Source: DAIRDK01 sp035403225 | GTDB taxonomy: Bacteria; Bacteroidota; Bacteroidia; Bacteroidales; FEN-979 | Assembly (NCBI GenBank): GCA_035403225.1 | Contig: DAONET010000008.1 | Coordinates: forward strand, 1 to 64,000 | Length of the DNA stretch: 64,000 nucleotides | Reading direction: 5' to 3' | Shown here: one piece after another, positions 26,443 through 34,990 of the stretch | Position numbering within the stretch: the stretch's first letter is position 1 | Layout: the number at the start of each line of letters is the position of its first letter | Notes under the pieces: model-generated | The model's database searches: none | What the model was told of the DNA's origin: nothing | Seen by the model: only the letters and a program-made list of their open reading frames with translations | Program-made: the position numbers and the translations under genes

Positions 26443-27168
26443 ATGTTCGAAAATAATAACGGGTACTTCACTGCCCAACAACCTGCAACCACCGGAACAC
26501 TTGCTAAAAGCTTTATGGCCAATGTCTTCCTGTGGATGACCGTGGCCATGTTCGTCACCGCCGCAACGGCCTTCTGGTTTGCCTCTGACATCTCCCTGAT
26601 TACCAGCCTGGTGAATGTTGAAACCGGCGGAATGACCGGGCTCGGCTGGATCGTTACCCTTGCTCCTCTCGGATTTGTTCTGCTGATGTCATTGGGTTAC
26701 CAGAAATTGTCACCTGCCATTTTGACACTCCTTTTCCTGGGATTCTCTATCCTGATGGGAATGAGCCTTAGTTTTGTCCTTCTGATTTATACCGCTGCTT
26801 CTGTATATAAGACCTTTGCTATCACGGCCGGCATGTTCGGCATCATGGCAGTGACCGGGTATACCACCAAGACAGACCTGACCAAATTCGGATCGATCAT
26901 GATGATGGGACTCATCGGCATCATCCTGGCCATGGTCGTCAACATCTTTTTGAAAAGCAGCGCCCTCGAGTTTATCATCAGCATCGTCGGAGTCCTCGTA
27001 TTCACGGGTCTGACGGCCTGGGACGTCCAGAAACTGAAACGTATCGGCACCGCCGATATGGATCAGGTCAACACCAAAAAGATGAGCATCATGGGAGCTC
27101 TCACGCTTTACCTTGATTTCATCAACCTGTTCCTGTTCCTGCTCAGGTTTCTTGGAGACCGTAAGTAA
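26443..27168 (+). CDS. Bax inhibitor-1/YccA family membrane protein
   Basis: Inner-membrane protein of the BI-1 superfamily (pH-sensitive calcium leak channel in studied members; bacterial role unclear). 241 residues with seven predicted helices. Typical features: FMANVFLWMTVAMFVTAATAFWFA at the first helix, AITAGMFGIMAVTGYTTKTDLTKFGSIMMMGLIGI, and the C-terminal TGLTAWDVQKLKRIG ... GALTLYLDFINLFLFLLRFLGDRK, which carries the family's paired acidic residues. Between folE and fabD on the same strand; cotranscription is likely but no functional link is known. Confidence 0.93.
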   Translation: MFENNNGYFTAQQPATTGTLAKSFMANVFLWMTVAMFVTAATAFWFASDISLITSLVNVETGGMTGLGWIVTLAPLGFVLLMSLGYQKLSPAILTLLFLGFSILMGMSLSFVLLIYTAASVYKTFAITAGMFGIMAVTGYTTKTDLTKFGSIMMMGLIGIILAMVVNIFLKSSALEFIISIVGVLVFTGLTAWDVQKLKRIGTADMDQVNTKKMSIMGALTLYLDFINLFLFLLRFLGDRK

Positions 27169-27204
27169 CAATCCACCCAAATCAACCATTCAACAAGGAT
27201 TATT

Positions 27205-28080
27205 ATGAAAGCATACGTCTTCCCCGGACAAGGGGCACAGTTTGTAGGGATGGGAAAAGATCTATATGAAAATTCCTCCCTCGCGCATGATCTGTTTGAA
27301 AGAGCGAATGAAATTCTGGGATTCCGGATCACGGACCTGATGTTTAGCGGGACTGATGAAGATCTCCGGCAGACAAAGGTCACGCAACCGGCCATTTTCC
27401 TTCATTCTGTTATCCTTGCGGCCTCACTTGGCGATGCTTTTCAACCTGAAATGGTAGCCGGACATTCGCTGGGAGAATTCTCCGCGCTGGTATCCGCGAA
27501 AGCCCTTTCGTTTGACGACGGCCTCCGGCTTGTCTTCGCTCGTGCCATGGCCATGCAGAAAGCCTGTGAGAAGGAACCCTCCACGATGGCTGCCATCCTG
27601 GGCCTCGATGACCAAAAGGTGGAAGAGATCTGTAAAGAGATTGATGAAGTAGTGGTACCTGCCAACTACAACAGCCCCGGCCAATTGGTGATCTCGGGAA
27701 GCATCAAGGGAATAGAGATCGCATGCGAAAAGCTGAAAGCTGCCGGTGCCAGGAGAGCGTTGCCGTTGAAAGTCGGCGGAGCTTTCCACTCCCCCCTGAT
27801 GGAACCTGCCCGCGTGGAACTGGCTGAAGCCATCACCGCCACTACCTTCAGTGAACCCGTATGCCCTATCTACCAGAATGCAACCGCTCAGCGGGTCACC
27901 GATCCGGCAACCATTAAAAAGAACCTCATCGCCCAACTCACCTCTCCGGTGCTCTGGACCCAGCTGACACAAAATATGATTGCCGACGGTGGAACGGAAT
28001 TTATCGAAGTAGGCCCCGGAAATGTTCTCCAGGGACTGATTGGCAAGATTAACAACTCGGTTCAGACTTCACACGCCTGA
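27205..28080 (+). CDS. fabD: Malonyl-CoA-ACP transacylase FabD
   Basis: Moves malonyl from CoA to acyl carrier protein to supply fatty-acid synthesis. 291 residues. Landmarks: PGQGAQFVGMGKDL at the start, the catalytic serine in GHSLGEFSAL (near residue 90), the substrate arginine in VFARAMAMQKAC, PANYNSPGQLVISG, the catalytic histidine in GGAFHSPLM (near residue 197) and VGPGNVLQGL at the end. Convergent with rfbB, 16 bases apart. No other fab genes adjoin it. Confidence 0.97.
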   Translation: MKAYVFPGQGAQFVGMGKDLYENSSLAHDLFERANEILGFRITDLMFSGTDEDLRQTKVTQPAIFLHSVILAASLGDAFQPEMVAGHSLGEFSALVSAKALSFDDGLRLVFARAMAMQKACEKEPSTMAAILGLDDQKVEEICKEIDEVVVPANYNSPGQLVISGSIKGIEIACEKLKAAGARRALPLKVGGAFHSPLMEPARVELAEAITATTFSEPVCPIYQNATAQRVTDPATIKKNLIAQLTSPVLWTQLTQNMIADGGTEFIEVGPGNVLQGLIGKINNSVQTSHA

Positions 28081-28096
28081 ACCGGTTTCCCTGTTT

Positions 28097-29164
28097 TTAT
28101 TTCCTCCCGGAATATTGCTCGTCATAATACTTCTGGTACGCGCCGGAAGTAACATGCTCAAGCCATGGTTCATTGTTCAGGTACCAGTCGACGGTTTGTT
28201 CCATTCCCTGTTCGAAGCTGACGGAAGGAGCCCATCCAAGTTCCCGTTGCAGTTTGGTGGAATCGATGGCATACCGTAAATCATGACCTGCACGGTCTTT
28301 AACGAACGTTATCAGCTGTTCCGAAGCCCCGGCCTGACGGCCCAGTTTGCGGTCCATGATCCGGCATAACAACCGGATGAGATCGATGTTCTTCCACTCG
28401 TTATTACCGCCGATATTGTAAGTTTCGCCGTTAACGCCGCGGTGAAAAATCAGGTCAATGGCCAGCGCATGGTCTTCCACGAATAACCAATCACGGATGT
28501 TCTCCCCTTTCCCGTATATCGGTATGTTGAGGTTCTTTCGGATATTGTTGATCGAAAGAGGAATCAGTTTTTCCGGGAATTGGTACGATCCGTAATTGTT
28601 GGAACAGTTGGAAATGACAACGGGGAGCCCGAAAGTATGGGAATAGGCACGTACCAGGTGATCAGCGCTGGCTTTAGAGGCCGAATAAGGACTTCTGGGA
28701 TCGTATCTTGATGTTTCGGTAAAGTACCCCGTCTCGCCGAGAGAACCGTAAACCTCATCGGTAGAAATCTGGTAAAACCTCTTTCCTTCGGTCCTCCCCT
28801 CCCATTTTTTCCGGGCGGCATTCAGCAGGTTAACCGTTCCAACGATATTGGTAAAAATAAATTCATTCGGATTGGAGATCGAACGGTCAACATGGGATTC
28901 AGCAGCAAGGTGAATAACCCCGTCGATGGGGTATTGCTCGAACACCTCCCCGATGGCCCCGGCATCCACAATGTCGGCCCGGATAAAGAGATAATTGGGA
29001 GCGGATTCGATATCCCGCAGGTTTTCAAGGTTCCCGGCATAGGTCAATTTATCCAGATTAATGATTCGGTAATCCGGGTATCGGGTAACAAAACGCCTTA
29101 CTACATGCGAGCCGATAAAGCCGGCTCCTCCGGTGATCAGAATCGTTTTTTCCATAAATGTCAT
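28097..29164 (-). CDS. rfbB: dTDP-glucose 4,6-dehydratase
   Basis: Extended short-chain dehydrogenase that converts dTDP-glucose to dTDP-4-keto-6-deoxyglucose, first committed step to dTDP-rhamnose and related sugars. 355 residues with NAD-binding TGGAGFIGSHVVRRF, HLAAESHVDRSI, the catalytic STDEVYGSLGE and the tyrosine motif YSASKASADHLVRAY, followed by NCSNNYG and GENIRDWLFVEDHA. The start overlaps the galE stop by 4 bases (ATGA), favouring the first Met although a second lies three codons in. rfbA, rfbC and rfbD are not in the window. Confidence 0.95.
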   Translation of the reverse strand: MTFMEKTILITGGAGFIGSHVVRRFVTRYPDYRIINLDKLTYAGNLENLRDIESAPNYLFIRADIVDAGAIGEVFEQYPIDGVIHLAAESHVDRSISNPNEFIFTNIVGTVNLLNAARKKWEGRTEGKRFYQISTDEVYGSLGETGYFTETSRYDPRSPYSASKASADHLVRAYSHTFGLPVVISNCSNNYGSYQFPEKLIPLSINNIRKNLNIPIYGKGENIRDWLFVEDHALAIDLIFHRGVNGETYNIGGNNEWKNIDLIRLLCRIMDRKLGRQAGASEQLITFVKDRAGHDLRYAIDSTKLQRELGWAPSVSFEQGMEQTVDWYLNNEPWLEHVTSGAYQKYYDEQYSGRK

Positions 29165-30186
29165 GCTTTATTTTTCCGGGATACAACCTGTTCCCACTTC
29201 CATGCCGACAATGTCATCTCATCGAGGGTCCTCATGGCTTTCCATCCCAGTACTTCATTTGCTTTTTTCGGATCGGCCCATACCTGTTCGACATCACCCG
29301 GGCGACGATCCATTATCCGGTAAGGTATTTTCATCCCCGTGACACGTTCGAACGACCGGATCACATCCAGCACGGAATACCCGGTACCGGTCCCCAGGTT
29401 AAAAATTTCCCGCTGTTCCTTCATCTCCCCTTTCAGCATCCGTTCCAGGGCTGTCACATGAGCCTTGGCCAGATCCACTACATGGATATAATCGCGGATA
29501 GCCGTACCGTCGGGAGTATGATAATCGCTTCCGAATACATTCAGGTGATCACGAATCCCCATGGCGGTTTGAGTGATATACGGCATGAGGTTATTGGGCA
29601 CCCCTAACGGTTGTTCTCCGATCAGCGCTGATTCGTGGGCCCCGATCGGGTTGAAATACCTCAACAGGATAGCCCGGAAAGAGGATACCTTGCATTGATC
29701 ATCAATGATCTCTTCGGCGATTTGTTTCGTATTCCCATAAGGAGAAAGGGCCTGTTTAACCGGAGCGTTCTCTCCTACCGGCAACTGGTCAGGATTTCCA
29801 TATACCGTGCACGATGAGGAAAACACCAGGTTGGATACCTGATGATCGGTCATCCCCCTGACCAGGTTTATCAGGGAAAACAGGTTGTTCCGGTAATATT
29901 TCAGGGGATTGGTCACCGATTCTCCCACGGCTTTGCATGCCGCGAAATGGATCACGGCACCAAGATCGGGATAATCGGAAAAAAACTGATGTGTCCGCGA
30001 ACCATCTGCCAGATCAAACTTCTCAAATTGCGGCCGGATCCCGGTGATAGAAGCAATGGAATCCACTACGTCGGCGGAAGAATTCGACAAGTCATCGACA
30101 ATCACTACTTCGAACCCCGATTGCTGAAGTTCGACAACGGTGTGTGATCCGATATATCCGGTGCCTCCCGTGACCAGTACCTGCAT
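29161..30186 (-). CDS. galE: UDP-glucose 4-epimerase
   Basis: Interconverts UDP-glucose and UDP-galactose (and perhaps the N-acetyl forms). 341 residues, extended SDR fold: VTGGTGYIGSHTVVEL at the N-terminus, VIHFAACKAVGESV, the catalytic SSSCTVYG, and YGNTKQIAEEI with the Tyr-x-x-x-Lys pair; then LRYFNPIGAHESALIGE, DGTAIRDYIHVVDLAKAH and the C-terminal RRPGDVEQVWADPKKA. The sequence after the catalytic site is typical of GalE proper. Ten bases after the preceding dehydrogenase, fifth gene of the nucleotide-sugar operon. Confidence 0.95.
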   Translation of the reverse strand: MQVLVTGGTGYIGSHTVVELQQSGFEVVIVDDLSNSSADVVDSIASITGIRPQFEKFDLADGSRTHQFFSDYPDLGAVIHFAACKAVGESVTNPLKYYRNNLFSLINLVRGMTDHQVSNLVFSSSCTVYGNPDQLPVGENAPVKQALSPYGNTKQIAEEIIDDQCKVSSFRAILLRYFNPIGAHESALIGEQPLGVPNNLMPYITQTAMGIRDHLNVFGSDYHTPDGTAIRDYIHVVDLAKAHVTALERMLKGEMKEQREIFNLGTGTGYSVLDVIRSFERVTGMKIPYRIMDRRPGDVEQVWADPKKANEVLGWKAMRTLDEMTLSAWKWEQVVSRKNKA

Positions 30187-30196
30187 AGAAAATGTA

Positions 30197-31492
30197 TTAT
30201 AAACTCCAGTAGTTCAATTCTTTAATTTTATTTCGATACATGCCTTTCACGTCCACCAGTACCGCGCCGGGTGTGGTGATGGATTTGAAATATGATTCAT
30301 CGAGTTCCGCATACGGTTTGTGACCCACGGCCACGATGACCGCATCGTAATCACTGCCAATGTTATCCTGCAACGCAATCCCGTATTCTTCAAAGACTTC
30401 CTTTTTGTTGGCAAAAGGATCGACCACTTCCACCCCGACCCGGTATTGTTGCAGTTCACTGACCACATCGGCCACCCGGGAATTCCTGAGATCGCTTACA
30501 TTTTCTTTAAACGTGATGCCCATGACAAGCACCTTCGAATTCAGGATGTTCTTGCCGGCATTGATTAGTTGCTTCACCGTTTGTTTAGCAACATAAAAGC
30601 CCATCGAATCATTCACATATCTCCCGGCGTTGATCACGCGGGCATGATAACGGTATTCTTCAGCCTTAAACGTAAGATAATACGGATCGACGCCGATGCA
30701 ATGTCCTCCTACTAGACCCGGATAGAATTTCAGAAAATTCCATTTGGTTCCGGCTGCTTCCAAAACATCATAGATATTCACTCCCATCCGGTGGAAGATG
30801 ATGGAAAGTTCGTTCATGAAAGCAATGTTGATATCACGCTGGGAGTTTTCAATGATCTTGGCGGCTTCGGCCACTTTAATGGCAGGAGCGCGGAATACGC
30901 CCGCTTTCACAACCAGTTCATAGGTCTTCGCAATGATTTCGAGGGATTCGGCATCGCATCCGGATACCACCTTGGTAACGGTGGTCAATGTATGTTCCTT
31001 ATCGCCCGGGTTGATACGTTCGGGAGAATAGCCCACCTTGAAATCCTTTCCCATTTTCAGTCCCGAGAACTTCTCCAGAAGCGGCACACAATCCTCTTCG
31101 GTGGCTCCGGGATAAACCGTGGACTCATATACGACATAATCTCCCGGTTTCAGTATCTTTCCGACAGTTTCACTGGCTTTGAGAAGCGGGGTCAGGTCGG
31201 GAAGGTTATGATGGTCAATGGGAGTCGGGACCGCGATAATATGAAAAGAACAATCGCGAAGATCTTCATAGTCGGCTGTAAAAGTAATATCGCAGTTGTC
31301 AAAGGCTTCCGGCGGCAATTCTTCGCTCGGGTCGATCCGGTTACGCATCATCTCAATCCGGTCGGCCTTGATATCAAACCCGACAACAGATATCTTTTTG
31401 GCAAACTCCAGAGCGATGGGAAGTCCAACATATCCCAGACCGATCAATGACAGTTTTGTTTCTTTTTTCAGTAATCGCTGATACAGATCCAT
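30197..31492 (-). CDS. wbpA: UDP-N-acetylglucosamine 6-dehydrogenase (WbpA/TviB type)
   Basis: NAD-dependent double oxidation of UDP-GlcNAc (or UDP-GalNAc) to the uronic acid. 431 residues. N-terminal nucleotide domain LIGLGYVGLPIALEFAKK; the TviB/WbpA branch is marked by IAVPTPIDHHNLPDLTPL and YESTVYPGATEEDCVPLLEK; the catalytic cysteine is in PGLVGGHCIGVDPYYLT and the C-terminal domain in ITFKENVSDLRNSR. UDP-glucose dehydrogenase is a less likely alternative because those two motifs and the neighbours (WbpB, WbpD, WbpE types) point to the amino-sugar route. The symbol is by type; substrate not proven. Confidence 0.88.
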   Translation of the reverse strand: MDLYQRLLKKETKLSLIGLGYVGLPIALEFAKKISVVGFDIKADRIEMMRNRIDPSEELPPEAFDNCDITFTADYEDLRDCSFHIIAVPTPIDHHNLPDLTPLLKASETVGKILKPGDYVVYESTVYPGATEEDCVPLLEKFSGLKMGKDFKVGYSPERINPGDKEHTLTTVTKVVSGCDAESLEIIAKTYELVVKAGVFRAPAIKVAEAAKIIENSQRDINIAFMNELSIIFHRMGVNIYDVLEAAGTKWNFLKFYPGLVGGHCIGVDPYYLTFKAEEYRYHARVINAGRYVNDSMGFYVAKQTVKQLINAGKNILNSKVLVMGITFKENVSDLRNSRVADVVSELQQYRVGVEVVDPFANKKEVFEEYGIALQDNIGSDYDAVIVAVGHKPYAELDESYFKSITTPGAVLVDVKGMYRNKIKELNYWSL

Positions 31493-31509
31493 AATCTCGG
31501 TTATAAGAT

Positions 31510-32487
31510 TCAGATTTTCTTTAAAAACGGATGAATGTCCCCGGTAAGACCTTTAGGTTGAGCTGTTCTGATCTGATGAGCCAGGACGACGCTGGCACGG
31601 GCATCGTTCAGCCCGAAGCCATTTCCTTTCAGAATCTCCTGGTACGATAACGTATGCAGGTTCGTAAACCCTTCGCTGAACTCAATTTCCTTGTTATCCA
31701 GGGTCAGGGTACGGTATGTTCTTTTTCCCGTTTTCTTCACCTCGTCGGGGATATCCTGATAATCGATGCTCAGGAACCATCTGACGGAAGCGTTTTTCAG
31801 TTGCAGATACCCGGCTGCTTTTTCTTCGGTAAGCACATGAACGATGCTTTCTTTTACCTCTCCGAAAATCCAGATCAGCATATCAAAGAAATGAATTCCG
31901 ATGTTGGTGGCCACCCCGCCTGACTTCTCGACATCACCCTTCCAGGAACGATGATACCAATGTCCGCGTGAGGTGATATAGGTCAGGTCGAACTCATAGG
32001 GTTTGGTGGCTGGTTGTTTCATCACCTGTTCCCGTAAAGCAATGATAGCGGGGTGCAGCCGCAGCTGAAGGATCGTATTGACTCTCCGGCCGCTTTCTTT
32101 TTCGATCTCGCTCAGGGCATCGATGTTCCATGGATTTAGAACGATGGGCTTTTCACAGATGGCGTTGGCATCGTTTCTCAGCGCCATCCGGATATGTGCA
32201 TCATGCAGGTAATTCGGTGAACAGATCGAGACGTAATCCACCTTCCGGCCGGGCTCTCCTTTTTCTCCCTGCCTCCGCAACTTATCGAGATGCCGGTCAA
32301 ACCGTTCCGGCTCGGTAAAGAAATCGGCTTCAGGGAAAAAACTGTCCATGATCCCCACTCCGTCGTAGGGATCCAGTGCTGCCACTAACCGGTTTCCCGT
32401 CTCACTGATGGCTTTCATGTGACGCGGAGCCACAAAGCCCGCTGCTCCAACCAGGGCAAAATTCAAGGATTTCTTTTCTTCAGACAT
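31510..32487 (-). CDS. wbpB: UDP-GlcNAcA 3-dehydrogenase (WbpB/WlbA type)
   Basis: Gfo/Idh/MocA oxidoreductase expected to oxidize carbon 3 of UDP-N-acetylglucosaminuronic acid to the 3-keto sugar. 325 residues, close to WbpB (about 316). N-terminal Rossmann fold NFALVGAAGFVAPRHMKAI is typical of this subgroup (VAPRHMKAI instead of the general GxGxxG continuation); the catalytic lysine lies in ANAICEKPIVLNP. Further support: YVSICSPNYLHDAHIRMAL and GGVATNIGIHFFDMLIWIFG. It is 17 bases upstream of the WbpA-type gene and 2 bases after the acetyltransferase gene. Confidence 0.9.
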   Translation of the reverse strand: MSEEKKSLNFALVGAAGFVAPRHMKAISETGNRLVAALDPYDGVGIMDSFFPEADFFTEPERFDRHLDKLRRQGEKGEPGRKVDYVSICSPNYLHDAHIRMALRNDANAICEKPIVLNPWNIDALSEIEKESGRRVNTILQLRLHPAIIALREQVMKQPATKPYEFDLTYITSRGHWYHRSWKGDVEKSGGVATNIGIHFFDMLIWIFGEVKESIVHVLTEEKAAGYLQLKNASVRWFLSIDYQDIPDEVKKTGKRTYRTLTLDNKEIEFSEGFTNLHTLSYQEILKGNGFGLNDARASVVLAHQIRTAQPKGLTGDIHPFLKKI

Positions 32488-32489
32488 CG

Positions 32490-33071
32490 TTATTCTTCCA
32501 TTTTTGTCACCGCATCATCCTTCAGCCTGTATCGCTCACCGCTTTCAGGGCAAACGGCGATACCTTCTGCATTGAACTCCAGCCGGTGACCATATTCGCT
32601 CATCCATCCGACCTGTTTCCCGGGATTGCCGATCACCAGCGCATAGGGTTTCACCGCTTTCGTCACGACAGCTCCGGCGCCGATAAAGGCATATTCCCCG
32701 ATATCATGACCGCAAACGATGGTGGCATTCGCCCCGATGGAAACCCCTTTTTTTACCAGGGTCCTGACATACTGGTCACGGCGGATGATCGCACTGCGTG
32801 GATTGACAATATTGGTAAACACCATCGAGGGACCCAGAAAGACATCGTCTTCACAAATCACCCCGGTATAGATGGAAACATTATTCTGTACCTTAACATT
32901 TCTTCCAAGTACCACTCCGGGAGAAATTACCACATTCTGCCCGATGTTGCACTGGTCGCCTATTTCACTCCCGGTCATAATATGGCTGAAGTGCCATATT
33001 TTGGTTCCCTTTCCGATTTTACAACCTTCATCGATGACGGCTGTCTCATGTGCGAAATACGCTTTCTCCAT
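32490..33071 (-). CDS. wbpD: UDP-amino-sugar N-acetyltransferase (WbpD/WlbB type)
   Basis: Left-handed beta-helix acetyltransferase predicted to acetylate the 3-amino group made by the aminotransferase gene just upstream. 193 residues, the same as WbpD/WlbB (about 192). Hexapeptide rungs are obvious: VIDEGCKIGKGTKIWHFSHIMTGSEIGDQCNIGQNVVISPGV, with the family signature KIWHFSHI, then MVFTNIVNPRSAIIR and KGVSIGANATIVCGHDIGEYAFIGAGAVVTKAVKPYALVIGNP. Three bases separate it from the aminotransferase gene. Confidence 0.93.
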   Translation of the reverse strand: MEKAYFAHETAVIDEGCKIGKGTKIWHFSHIMTGSEIGDQCNIGQNVVISPGVVLGRNVKVQNNVSIYTGVICEDDVFLGPSMVFTNIVNPRSAIIRRDQYVRTLVKKGVSIGANATIVCGHDIGEYAFIGAGAVVTKAVKPYALVIGNPGKQVGWMSEYGHRLEFNAEGIAVCPESGERYRLKDDAVTKMEE

Positions 33072-33074
33072 GTA

Positions 33075-34205
33075 CTATTTGTTTAAGAATTCCAGCAGGG
33101 AACTCGTAATGTGGTTCAGCTGTTCATCATCAAGCTCCGTATGCATCGGCAAAGAGATCACGCTGTTGGCCAAGGCTTCGGTGATCGGGAAATCGCCCGG
33201 TTTATATCTTGGATCGATATATGCTTTCTGCAGGTGCAGTGGCACCGGGTAATAGACCATGACCGGGATTTCTTTGGAAGCCATGTATTCCAGCAAGGCC
33301 TTGCGGTCAACATCCTTCGTCACCAGCGTGTACTGATGGAAGACATGGGTAGAATGTTCACCCCGTACAGGGATCTTCAGTTTCGGGTGGCCGCCAAAGG
33401 CTTTGTCGTAAAAGTCGGCAGCAGCGCGGCGACGCGAAGCATACTCGTCCAGGTGTGCCAGTTTCACTTTCAGGATGGCTGCCTGTATGCTGTCGAGGCG
33501 CGAATTCACCCCGATGTAGTCATGATAATATCTCACTGTCATCCCGTGGTTCACTACAACACGTAACTGCTTTGCCAGCTCGTCGTTCTGCGTGAAGATG
33601 GCGCCACCGTCACCATAACAACCAAGGTTTTTGGAAGGAAAGAACGAAGTGCATCCGATTTCTCCCATGGTTCCTGCTTTCTTGCGAGTCCCGTCGCGGA
33701 AGATATAATCAGAGCCTATGGCTTGACAGTTATCCTCGATAACAAAGAGATGATGTTCTCTGGCAATTTCCAGCACTTCTTCCATGGGCGCACATTGACC
33801 GAACAGATGTACCGGTACGATGGCTTTTGTTTTGGGGGTGATGGCTTTTTTGATTGCTTCCGGATCAATATTAAAGGTGTCGGGATTCACATCCACCAGC
33901 ACGGGCGTAAGATGAAGTAATGCGATCACTTCTGCGGTAGCAATAAAAGTGAAAGAAGAAGTAATGACTTCATCACCCGGTTTTAATCCCAATGCCATCA
34001 TGGATACCTGCAAAGCATCCGTTCCGTTTCCGCAGGGAATGACATGTTTCACTCCAAGGTATTTTTCCAGCTCTTCCTGGAAACTTTTCACAGCAGGTCC
34101 GTTGATAAAGGCACAGGAATCGATGACCTGCTGAACAGCTGCATCAATCTCGTTTTTAATGCGAAGATATTGACTCCGCAAATCGACCATCTGAATCTTG
34201 TTCAT
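33075..34205 (-). CDS. wbpE: DegT/StrS aminotransferase (WbpE/WlbC type)
   Basis: PLP enzyme expected to aminate the 3-keto sugar with glutamate. With the start used here it has 376 residues (WbpE about 359), beginning MNKIQMVDLRSQYLRIKNEID; an in-frame ATG 19 codons upstream overlaps a promoter element and is rejected. Motifs: CGNGTDALQVSMMALGLKPGDEVI, VHLFGQCAPMEEVL, VIEDNCQAIGS (PLP aspartate) and SFFPSKNLGCYGDGGAIFT with the PLP lysine; NSRLDSIQAAILKVKL follows. First gene of the six-gene sugar operon, with an exact -7 element 55 bases upstream of its ATG. Confidence 0.93.
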   Translation of the reverse strand: MNKIQMVDLRSQYLRIKNEIDAAVQQVIDSCAFINGPAVKSFQEELEKYLGVKHVIPCGNGTDALQVSMMALGLKPGDEVITSSFTFIATAEVIALLHLTPVLVDVNPDTFNIDPEAIKKAITPKTKAIVPVHLFGQCAPMEEVLEIAREHHLFVIEDNCQAIGSDYIFRDGTRKKAGTMGEIGCTSFFPSKNLGCYGDGGAIFTQNDELAKQLRVVVNHGMTVRYYHDYIGVNSRLDSIQAAILKVKLAHLDEYASRRRAAADFYDKAFGGHPKLKIPVRGEHSTHVFHQYTLVTKDVDRKALLEYMASKEIPVMVYYPVPLHLQKAYIDPRYKPGDFPITEALANSVISLPMHTELDDEQLNHITSSLLEFLNK

Positions 34206-34259
34206 GTTGAGTGGATGTTGGTGAGATTTGAACTGAACTTGTTGATAGTATGAACGAGG

Positions 34260-34267
34260 CAAAGGTA
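34260..34267 (-). promoter_or_regulatory. -7 element of the sugar operon
   Basis: TACCTTTG on the minus strand (exact TAnnTTTG), 55 bases before the chosen aminotransferase ATG. Because it overlaps a longer candidate start at 34262, it also supports the shorter start. It is divergent from the elbB element 40 bases away. Confidence 0.6.
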
Positions 34268-34300
34268 AAATTATTGAATGGATTTGGTACGGAAATCACA

Positions 34301-34308
34301 TACTTTTG
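34301..34308 (+). promoter_or_regulatory. -7 element of elbB
   Basis: TACTTTTG, exact TAnnTTTG, 35 bases before the elbB ATG. A TTG at 34274-34276 lies 24 bases upstream, a little far for a -33. Confidence 0.5.
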
Positions 34309-34342
34309 TAAATGAATTCCATATTGTAAAAAGACGGAAACC

Positions 34343-34990
34343 ATGAAAAAATTCGCAGTAATTCTGTCAGGATGCGGCGTTTTCGACGGAGCTGAGATTC
34401 ATGAATCAGTGCTGACTCTCCTGGCCATCGACCGTCAGGGTTCTTCCTATCAGGTTTTTGCCCCTGACATGACACAATACCATGTGATCAATCATCTGAC
34501 AGGTGAGGTGATGAACGAAAAGCGAAATGTCCTCGTAGAAGCTGCCCGCATTGCCAGAGGAAAAATCCTCCCTCTCAGCGATTTCAATCCGGCCGGTTTT
34601 GACGGACTGATCCTGCCCGGAGGATTCGGCGCAGCCAAAAACCTTTGCTCGTGGGCTTGGGAACACGATGACTGCAAAGTGAACCCCGAAGTCGAGAAAG
34701 CGATCCGGTCCATGATGAATATGAAAAAACCCGTTGGTGCCTTGTGCATTGCACCTGTCATCCTGGGGACTTTCATACCAGGGAGCCATCTGACTACAGG
34801 CCACGACCGGGATTCCCGTGAATTCATTGAAAAGAAAGGCTCGGAATACATCCCTGCAGACCATGGAGAAGTAGTGATCGATGAAACAAACAAGCTGTTC
34901 TCTTCACCCTGTTATATGCTGGATGCATCCATATCCCAGATTGCCGATGGAGCCGATAACATGGTCAGGGAAATGTTGAAAAGGATGTAA
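34343..34990 (+). CDS. elbB: ElbB-like DJ-1/PfpI-fold glyoxalase
   Basis: Cytoplasmic protein of the DJ-1/PfpI fold, related to E. coli ElbB, reported to have glyoxalase activity and linked earlier to isoprenoid synthesis. 215 residues. The family signature is clear: VILSGCGVFDGAEIHESVLTLLAIDR at the N-terminus, GLILPGGFGAAKNLCSWA, the nucleophilic-elbow cysteine in VGALCIAPVILG (near residue 136) and TGHDRDSREFIEK. It is convergent with the permease gene, with no base between the two stops. Confidence 0.92.
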   Translation: MKKFAVILSGCGVFDGAEIHESVLTLLAIDRQGSSYQVFAPDMTQYHVINHLTGEVMNEKRNVLVEAARIARGKILPLSDFNPAGFDGLILPGGFGAAKNLCSWAWEHDDCKVNPEVEKAIRSMMNMKKPVGALCIAPVILGTFIPGSHLTTGHDRDSREFIEKKGSEYIPADHGEVVIDETNKLFSSPCYMLDASISQIADGADNMVREMLKRM

